Of a stretch of 7,530 bases of DNA, positions 1 through 6,000 are shown piece after piece. The notes under the pieces were generated by a model. The model did not search any database. It was given only the letters and a program-made list of their open reading frames with translations, and had not been told where the DNA came from. Every line of letters starts with the position of its first letter. Position 1 is the first letter of the stretch. The translations under genes and the position numbers were made by a program. This stretch comes from Spirochaetia bacterium (GTDB lineage Bacteria > Spirochaetota > Spirochaetia > Treponematales > Breznakiellaceae), in NCBI GenBank assembly GCA_025997655.1, contig BNUW01000122.1, positions 1 through 7,530 of the forward strand. Reading direction: 5' to 3'.

Positions 1-85
1 AGATTCTCTTGTTCTTTCTTTCCTTCGTCGCCGCAGACCAAAGGTCTGATGGCGCCTTTGCGGTGAAAATTCTTCTCTTTATCTT
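1..85. repeat. Possible dispersed intergenic repeat downstream of bioY
   Basis: This stretch after the bioY stop looks non-genic. Its plus strand is pyrimidine-rich at the left edge and carries the phrase gcgcctttgcggtgaaaat at about 52-70. That phrase resembles a family of dispersed bacterial intergenic elements that recur as 'CTTTGCG' phrases and are often mistranslated as short FTAK-type peptides. Read on the minus strand, an ATG at 88-86 opens a frame to the window edge (29 codons, beginning MKIKRRIFTAKAPSDLW). It has only a poor ribosome site and the FTAK phrase, so I take it as a repeat-derived pseudo-ORF rather than a gene. The family assignment is from memory, not from a comparison, and the element may continue to the left of the window. 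Confidence 0.35.
29..54. other. Interrupted inverted repeat (hairpin) downstream of bioY
   Basis: Arms cagacc (34-39) and ggtctg (43-48) pair perfectly around an AAA loop. Outer arms cgcc (29-32) and ggcg (51-54) extend the stem after a small internal loop. It lies about 45 bases beyond the bioY stop and could end or stabilise the leftward transcript. It is not a canonical intrinsic terminator: on the minus strand the stem is followed by a purine-rich run, not a T tract, and on the plus strand the next bases are cctttgcgg. Confidence 0.45.
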
Positions 86-99
86 CATTATATTCTTCT

Positions 100-675
100 T
101 TAAAGCAGTTCCGCGATAATCCGCCGCAGCCGGGGGGCGATGCCCACTGCAACTATCCCCTTGATGGTATCCCCGATAAGGAAGGGGAGAAAGCCCGCCG
201 CCGCAACCTCGGCCCAGCCAAGGTTCATAAGCTGTTTAAGCCGGAGCAGGCCGGGAATATAGACGGAAAGGAAGGCCAGGGTTACCGCCAGGATGATCCG
301 CCAGGCAGGGGGCCGCTTTCCGGTCCGGGGTCGTCCGGCGATAAGCCCCGCAATGAGGGCCGCAAGCAGGTAGCCGGCGAGGAAGCCGCCGGTGGGGCCG
401 AGGAACCGGGTGATGCCTCCGGAAGCCCCGGCAAATACCGGCGCGCCCAGGGCTCCCGCCAAAAGGTACAGGCCCACCGCAAGGCTCCCCCCCAGGGGGC
501 CCAGGATGAGTCCCGCAAGGACGGCGAAGAGGTTTTGCAGTACCACCGGCACCGGGGAAAAGGGCAGGGGGATGGCGATGAAGGTCCCCGCCGCCGTGAG
601 GGCCGCGAATAGGGCGATGAGGGTGATTCTGCTGATCGTCTTACGCCCGGTAGAAACGGTGAAGTTCTTTTCCAT
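100..675 (-). CDS. bioY: BioY, substrate-binding (S) component of an ECF biotin transporter
   Basis: This 191-residue membrane protein is the size expected for BioY, which binds biotin and imports it together with an ECF energising module (two ATPases and EcfT). The sequence shows about six hydrophobic segments. The first helix carries overlapping AxxxA motifs (A21/A25, A24/A28), the feature S components use to dock on EcfT. The family signatures are present: a PFSPVPVVLQNL loop (38-49), LGP-GG (58-63), the GPTGGFLAGY motif (93-102) and PFLIGDTIK (164-172) with D169 and K172. No ATPase or EcfT gene is visible, so it must use components encoded elsewhere or left of the window. Its start follows GGGAG with 5-base spacing, and that site abuts the stop of the upstream GH57 gene, implying translation from the same mRNA. 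I see no BirA-like operator. The family call is firm; biotin as substrate is inferred from it. Confidence 0.93.
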   Translation of the reverse strand: MEKNFTVSTGRKTISRITLIALFAALTAAGTFIAIPLPFSPVPVVLQNLFAVLAGLILGPLGGSLAVGLYLLAGALGAPVFAGASGGITRFLGPTGGFLAGYLLAALIAGLIAGRPRTGKRPPAWRIILAVTLAFLSVYIPGLLRLKQLMNLGWAEVAAAGFLPFLIGDTIKGIVAVGIAPRLRRIIAELL

Positions 676-680
676 ATATA

Positions 681-685
681 CTCCC
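681..685 (-). promoter_or_regulatory. bioY ribosome binding site touching the upstream stop codon
   Basis: The minus strand reads GGGAG then TATAT then the bioY ATG (675-673). The first base of the site (685) is the last base of the TAG stop (687-685) of the GH57-type gene. A terminating ribosome would sit directly on this site, so the two genes should be translationally coupled. Confidence 0.75.
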
Positions 686-2310
686 TACTGTTTATGGCGA
701 AAAACCCGGTAATTGATGGCGGGGAAGCAATTGTGCCGCCGTTCCAGGTTCGTAAGCCATTCGGTACTAATATAGCTGCTTCCCAGGGCTTCATAAATGG
801 TGGTGAAATTCCGCAGCGCCGCCACCACCTGGTTCCGGGCATAGGCGGCGTTTTCCTGCTTGTACAGCATCTCGGGCCAGTCGGAACATTGGGTAAGGAG
901 TATTTCCCGGGCTGCCTGGTTCAGGGCCCGTTCTTTGATCCCCGTGTCGTTGGGGAATCGTTCCGCCAGCTCTACCATCCGGTCCAGGGAACGCAGGACA
1001 TGGCGGTAGAGCCAATCGTTAGATGCATCCAGCCACATTTCTCCGTAGCCGTTAACCCCCCAGGAGGAGTACTCCGGACAAACCAATGGAAAAGTGTCGG
1101 CATTCTGTTTGTAGAGATATTCCGCGGGGTTCATAAAATATCCCCCCCCGCGGCGCGCCCCTTCCCGGAACAGGGCTTCGAGAAACGCCGGTCCCTCGTA
1201 CCAGAACCGGCCGAAGAGGTCCGCGTTGTAGGCGCAGAGACTGATAGGGTTTTCCAGGTACGCGGCTGCGGTGCTAAGCCGGTCAATGCGGGCGTTCAGG
1301 AAGGATACGGCGGCGGCCTCTGCCCGTTCCCTGGCTTGCTGGGGATCGTAGAGCGTCCCCCCGGAGGCCCAGTACTTGTATCCGGTCCGTGTCCGGGCGC
1401 CTGAGGATTCAAGGAAGGGCCGTACCGTCTCTGCGGGGAGTTCATACCCCGCATCCCGGTGGTAGTCCCGGTACAGGGGATCCATATGGCAGGCAAGCGG
1501 GGCGGGCGGACCTTCGGTCCGTTCCAGTTCCCGGCAGGCATAAAAGTCCCTGGCCAGGATAAATATGCCGGCGGGGGTTTTGACGGGAGACCAACTCCCC
1601 CGGGAAGCCGGAAGGTCCGTCAAGGCAAGGCCGTGGGTATCCACGATGGTATAGCTGAAGTTGTAGGCCCGCAGGTACCGGTCCAGTTCCGGTGACCAGC
1701 CAAGCTCGGGCAGCCAGAACCCGTGGGGATTCTTGCCGAAGAAAGCCCGGTGGGAAGCCATGGCGGTTTCAAACTGGGCCTGGCAGGCCTCGGGATAGCC
1801 CGCATAGAGGGGCAGAAAGGCATGGGTGGCGGCGGTGGTTAAGAGTTCCACCCGGCCCTTCCGCTGGTAGTAATCAAATATTTTTAAAATCTTATGCCCG
1901 TACCGTTCGGTAAAAAGCACCCGCTTGTCCACCGTCTGGTTATAAAAAGCCTGGGCCAACTGATGCATTGCCCCATCCGGGGAACCTAAGGAACCGCCAG
2001 TCCGCTCCAGTTCCCGGACGCCGAAATCAATCTGCCGGTCTACATAGCGGAGATATCGCTCCAGAAGGTATTCATCCTGCAGCATATGGCAGAGGGTAGG
2101 GGACAGGGAAAGGGCTATCTTGAAGGGAATATGATCCGCGTCCAGGCGGTCAAAGACCTCCAGCAGGGGCAGGTAGGTTTCGGAAAGGGCCTCAAAGAAC
2201 CATCGCTCCTCCCGGATCTCAGGCTGCGTTTCAGGCGGCGGCGGTTCTGAATTCCGCACAAAGGGCTTATGCAGGTCCAGTACCACCGAAATGATCCCGC
2301 CGTTGTTCAT
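685..2310 (-). CDS. GH57-family glucan branching-enzyme homologue with altered active site
   Basis: The 541-residue protein matches GH57 1,4-alpha-glucan branching enzymes over its whole length, so a cytoplasmic role with glycogen is likely. Visible landmarks are: an N-terminal LDLHKPFVRNSE strand (11-22); WFFEALSETYLPLL (37-50); the nucleophile region GFWLPELGW (197-205) with candidate nucleophile E202; VDTHG (223-227); DPLYRDYHRD (277-286); TGYKYW (309-314); AYNADLFGRFWYEGP (360-374); SSWG-GYGEMW (415-426) with W417 and W426; and a C-terminal domain (DUF1957 type) ending in NCFPAINYRVF. Odd points: the usual HxHxP(Y/F) reads DLHKPF, and the usual (Y/F)DxELFGH reads YNADLFGR, placing N362 where the acid/base Asp is expected. 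It may therefore be an inactive or altered enzyme, perhaps a glucan-binding protein. The start overlaps the DUF4912 stop (ATGA) and follows AGGAG at 9 bases. The family is certain; the activity is in doubt. Confidence 0.88.
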   Translation of the reverse strand: MNNGGIISVVLDLHKPFVRNSEPPPPETQPEIREERWFFEALSETYLPLLEVFDRLDADHIPFKIALSLSPTLCHMLQDEYLLERYLRYVDRQIDFGVRELERTGGSLGSPDGAMHQLAQAFYNQTVDKRVLFTERYGHKILKIFDYYQRKGRVELLTTAATHAFLPLYAGYPEACQAQFETAMASHRAFFGKNPHGFWLPELGWSPELDRYLRAYNFSYTIVDTHGLALTDLPASRGSWSPVKTPAGIFILARDFYACRELERTEGPPAPLACHMDPLYRDYHRDAGYELPAETVRPFLESSGARTRTGYKYWASGGTLYDPQQARERAEAAAVSFLNARIDRLSTAAAYLENPISLCAYNADLFGRFWYEGPAFLEALFREGARRGGGYFMNPAEYLYKQNADTFPLVCPEYSSWGVNGYGEMWLDASNDWLYRHVLRSLDRMVELAERFPNDTGIKERALNQAAREILLTQCSDWPEMLYKQENAAYARNQVVAALRNFTTIYEALGSSYISTEWLTNLERRHNCFPAINYRVFRHKQ

Positions 2311-2960
2311 GGGGCGCTGCTCCTGCAGCGCTTCGGAAGGCGGGATGAACGCATCGTATTACGGAGTATGTTGAAATCATCAATCCCGGAAAGGCGGAGC
2401 AGGGGATTGCCGGAGGCTTCTCCGGCGATATTTGTCTCAGGCAGGGTCGGCATATTGAAGGGTTTGGAAACCGCCAGGACCGCAGGGGCGGCCTTCCGCA
2501 TAGCGCAGAGTTCCACCCTAAAGCGCCCTCCCTCGGGGGGGAATCCCAGATACCAGGCGGAATCGCCGGTTCCCACCTGTACGGTAAAGGAAAGGTTATC
2601 CTTCGACAGCACCCTGAGGCAGTACCCGTTAAAGTCCGGGGACCGCTCCAGGGTTTCTTTATCGTGGGCATTGACCTCCCAGAAAGCGAACGCCCAGAGT
2701 GGGTCCCGGATTAAGACTTCTATATAACTAATATTGTAATGCTTCGGCAGGGGGGCAGTTGCGGGCGGGGGAACCTGGATATCCAACAGGCCATCAGAGC
2801 CCGGGTCCTGTTTACCCTCAGTTTCCAGCAGTTCCTCGATAACGATGGCCCGGTCAAGCCCGGGGGGCAGGTCAATCCCCTCCCGGTCCGCGAGTTTCAG
2901 CAATTCAGCCGTGGTTACACTTTCCAGAAAAGACCGGTCCAGGGGCAACGCTTTTACCAT
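2307..2960 (-). CDS. DUF4912 domain protein with Rho-N/SAP-like N-terminus
   Basis: This 217-residue soluble protein has no signal peptide. Residues 8-47 (FLESVTTAELLKLADREGIDL onward, ending IEELLE) resemble the small helical Rho N-terminal or SAP-type fold, which in other proteins binds nucleic acid. Residues 71-175 look like DUF4912: LPKHYN, then a strand and DPLWAFAFWEV (86-96), later SWYLGF-like strands and SKPFNMPTLP (165-174). The tail (203-215) is basic. DUF4912 has no established biochemical function that I know of. It starts the leftward operon and overlaps the GH57-type gene by ATGA, so I infer a partner role in alpha-glucan metabolism, perhaps a small beta-rich binding module. This ATG is the most upstream usable start: a TGA lies in frame upstream with no ATG, GTG or TTG between. 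It has no visible Shine-Dalgarno site. Confidence 0.82.
   Translation of the reverse strand: MVKALPLDRSFLESVTTAELLKLADREGIDLPPGLDRAIVIEELLETEGKQDPGSDGLLDIQVPPPATAPLPKHYNISYIEVLIRDPLWAFAFWEVNAHDKETLERSPDFNGYCLRVLSKDNLSFTVQVGTGDSAWYLGFPPEGGRFRVELCAMRKAAPAVLAVSKPFNMPTLPETNIAGEASGNPLLRLSGIDDFNILRNTMRSSRLPKRCRSSAP
2320..2324 (-). promoter_or_regulatory. Ribosome binding site for the GH57-type gene
   Basis: AGGAG on the minus strand, 9 bases before the ATG at 2310-2308 and inside the end of the DUF4912 gene. With the ATGA start/stop overlap (2310-2307), it supports this start and coupled translation. Confidence 0.7.
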
Positions 2961-2968
2961 ATGCCGTG

Positions 2969-2997
2969 ATCTTGGGGAAAAGGCGGCGATGTGTCAA
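2969..2997 (-). promoter_or_regulatory. Candidate sigma-70 promoter of the leftward operon
   Basis: On the minus strand a perfect TTGACA (2997-2992) is followed after 17 bases by CAAGAT (2974-2969). That -10 matches only three positions, but they include the important second A and last T. The predicted start point is near 2962, two bases before the DUF4912 ATG, so the mRNA would be almost leaderless, in keeping with the missing Shine-Dalgarno. A TAGAAT at 3013-3008 is an alternative -10, but it has no recognisable -35. Confidence 0.45.
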
Positions 2998-3022
2998 TAT
3001 GTACTTTATTCTATGCTATCAC

Positions 3023-3028
3023 TATAAT
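3023..3028 (+). promoter_or_regulatory. Candidate -10 box of the rightward operon
   Basis: A perfect TATAAT. The hexamer 17 bases upstream (3000-3005, TGTACT) matches TTGACA at only three positions and there is no TGn extension. The predicted start point is near 3035, only about 3 bases before the ATG at 3038. Either the mRNA is nearly leaderless or a promoter further upstream is used (for example TTGGGG 2972-2977 with CAATAT 2995-3000, 17-base spacer). Confidence 0.4.
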
Positions 3029-3031
3029 AAA

Positions 3032-3036
3032 GGGAG
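3032..3036 (+). promoter_or_regulatory. GGGAG motif just before the 3038 start
   Basis: GGGAG lies one base before the ATG at 3038, closer than usual for a ribosome binding site. It still favours 3038 over the GTG at 2966, which has no site, and over the ATG at 3062, which has none within range. The start choice is therefore reasonable but not certain. Confidence 0.4.
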
Positions 3037-3037
3037 T

Positions 3038-6000
3038 ATGCTGCGGACCTCCAGCCCATTCATGAACCATACAAACCGGCGTAACCAACGCCGTTTTCCG
3101 CCGGGGCTATTCCTTGCGCTGCTGGCCGCTTTCTTTGCTTTGGCCCCGCCCCTGTACGGGGGAGGGCAGCGGGATGCCGCGCCTCAGAATAGGTCCGGTA
3201 ACCGGCGGCCCGGCGTGGTCCTGGGGGATACCGCCCCTACGGACCCGGAATTTGACGAAGCTATCCGCATCCTTTCCACATTCCCCGAAGAAGCCGGGGC
3301 CGCCGCCACGGAGCAGGAGAAGCGGATGTGGGCCATTGTCCTCCGCCAGGATGGGTATAATACCCTGCCCCAGGACATGCAGGATGTATTGACCTGGTGG
3401 CCGGATGATTCGGCAAAGATGCTTGACCTTATTGAGCGGCTTGAACTGCTGGCACCGGTTCTGGAGGTGGACGCTGAGGTGCTTTCCCGGATTAGGGACA
3501 TGGCCCTGTTCTCCTTTAAGCGGCGGCAATTGGATGTCATTATGGTCCGGGGGCGGGGGCTGCTTGACCGGGGGGATTATGTCGCCGCCCTGGGCTGCTA
3601 TCGTGACGGCCTGGACATATACCAGGATGAGTTCTTTGATATCGGGTACGGGCGGGACATCAATGCCCCGGTTCGTGAGTCCCTTGCCGCCCTTGCGGAG
3701 GCGGTGGGGTCCTTTCCCCGGCTGTTTAGCGGTTTCAAGGGCGCTATTGCCGGCATTAATGGCATCGGCGTTTCAGGGGACACGGCCACCCTGGCCCGGC
3801 TCCGGGAGTATTATGCCCGGCTTACACCGCTTATCCAACAGGTAATCACCCTGAATACGGCCATCGCCGAGGCGGGGAATACCTTCGATGCGTACATGGC
3901 CCGTATCCGGCAGCGGGATACCTCGGTGGGGGATCGCAGCTTCCTGGTCTTTGCCTCCCGGCTGATCCATGGCCAACGCGACGGGGAGGGTATGTTGGGC
4001 GCCGCTGCCCGGCTCTGGACTGCGCTTCTCTCCCCCCTTGACGCCCTCCTTGCGGCTAATACGGAGCGGGCCTACCAAAACGCCTCCTCCTCTGCGCAGT
4101 TTGAATCGGTTATCGCCTACAGCGCCCTGGGTATGGGGTGTCTGGAGGACTGGCGCCGGTTTTATCAGGGCCAGGATGTTCAAACCTATCAGTACTTTGA
4201 CGACACAGTGCTCGCTTCCAAGGCGGAGGCCTATTTGCGGTACGCGTCCTTCCTTCTCGCCTCCGAAAGCCTCCGGGACGCCGCCCCCCTGCTGGAGCAA
4301 TACAGCCGGATAGTTTCGATGAATACCGCCGCATCGGGCCTTGGGTCCGCGAGCGGCAATGTTACCATGACCCGGGAAGCGGAACTGCAAAGATTGTGCC
4401 GCGAACTGGCCCGCACCGTGGAGCCGGTGCAGGAAGGGCTGCGGGTAAACGCCGAGGCCCTGCGAAGATACCGGTCCGCCCTTTCCGGGCAGTCGGGGCT
4501 CTCTGAGCCCTTGCTCTATCCCCCCATGGAGCAGGCCCTTTCCCGTTTTAACAGCATGGACATCTTTGCCCTGGAAACTGCGTCGGTGGTGCGGGGGTAT
4601 ATGCTGGCGAACCGGGACTTCGGGAGGCAGGTCACCGAATGGCAAACCCGGCTTACCGAAACGAACCGGCTCTATACGCGAAGCGTCGTCCCCGCAGAGA
4701 CCGTTCCCAACGATGAGGATATTGCCCGGAACACCGATGTGTTAAACCGCTTTGTCAAGATTGAGCAGGGGCTCTCTTCGGTCTTCGCGGCGGGGCAGGC
4801 GCTGCTGGCCCGGTATAATGGGGAGTCCCCCCGCATGGCCGCCGAGCCCCGGATAGCCGGCCTGTCCCGTGACGCCCGGGCTCTCATGCAGGAGCTTGAA
4901 GCGCTCCAACGGAACATTATTGCCCAGGAAACAAGCGTCCGGGATCAGATACGGGAACTTGAGGATCGCCGGGCCGCCGCCTTGGCCCGGGAGCTTGAGC
5001 GGCTCCGTCTCGAAGCTGAGGCCCAGGAGGAACTGGCCCGCGCCAAGGCTATGGAAGAGGAACAGCGCCGGGCCGCCGCCCTTGCTGCGGAAATTGAGCG
5101 GCTCCGCGCCGAAACGGCGGCCCAGGAGAAACTGGCCCGTTCCCAGGCCTTGGCGGAGGAGGAACGCCGTGCCCAAGCCCTGGCCCGGGAGCTTGAGGAA
5201 ATGCGTGCCAAAGCCCTTGCGGATGAGCTTGAGCGGCTCCGGGTTGAAGCCCAAGCCCAGGAGAATCTGGCCCGGAACAAAGAAATGGCGGAGGAGGAAC
5301 GCCGTGCCCGGGCTCTGTCCCTGGAACTTGAGTCCCTCCAGGCAAAAGCCCAGGCCGAGGAGCTTGCCCAACTCCGCGCCGAGGCCCAGGCTCAGGAGCA
5401 TCTGGCCCGGACAAAAGCCCTTGCGGAGGAGGAACGCCATGCCCGTTCCCTGGCAGAGCAGCTTGCGGAACTCCAGGCTTCGGCTCAGGCAAAAGCCCAA
5501 GCCCAGGAGCTTGAGAAACTCCGGATGGAAGCCCAGGCCCAGGAGGAACTGGCCCGGACCAAAGCCATGGCGGATGAGCAGCACCGCGCCCAAGTCCTTG
5601 CCCGTGAACTTGAGGAAAGCCGCACCAAGGCCCTTGCCCGGGAGCTTGAGGAAAACCGCGCCAAAGTCCTTGCCCAGGAGCTTATGGAACTGCAGGAGGC
5701 AATCCGGGCACGGCAGGCCCTTACCCCGGCCCTGATAGCCCAGGCGGAGGCACTCAGGCAGGAGGGGGACCGGTTCCTGCAGGAAGCCCGCTCCGCCCTT
5801 TCCCAGGGCAACTATGACCGGGCACGGGACCGGGTGCTGCGGGCCGGGGAACGGTACGACGCTTCCCTGGTCATCCAGGAAACCCCCGCGACCCGGCAGG
5901 CCCGGGATGTGGACCTTGTTGCCCTGGGCGCGGAAATAAACCGGCTGGAAAACCAGAAGGTCATCCAGGAGCTGCGCCCCCTGGTAACCCGGGCTCAGGC

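Noticed and set aside
29..54. Intrinsic terminator for the leftward operon
   Set aside because: The stem is good but no T tract follows it on the minus strand, so I list only a hairpin.
694..1404. Plus-strand 236-codon frame opposite the GH57-type gene
   Set aside because: Antisense shadow of a gene with clear family motifs on the minus strand; its own translation resembles no known family.
2966..3037. GTG at 2966 as the start of the large exported protein
   Set aside because: It would place 24 extra residues before the signal peptide, has no ribosome site and overlaps the divergent promoter region.
3773..4645. Minus-strand 290-codon open frame
   Set aside because: It lies fully antisense to the large exported-protein gene, is Gly/Pro/Arg-rich as expected from GC-rich shadow frames, and shows no domain.
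4742..5593. Minus-strand 283-codon open frame with repeating GLGF/EPLKL-like phrases
   Set aside because: It is the antisense of the coiled-coil repeats; its periodicity mirrors the plus-strand 99/36-bp units, and it has no ribosome site or family resemblance.
4979..5701. CRISPR array or mobile-element repeats
   Set aside because: The repeats are in-frame, divergent and directly encode a coiled-coil; there are no unique spacers of constant length and no transposase or terminal inverted repeats.
4869..5735. Plus-strand 288-codon Arg/Pro-rich frame
   Set aside because: Out-of-frame shadow of the repeat region; low complexity and no independent start signal.
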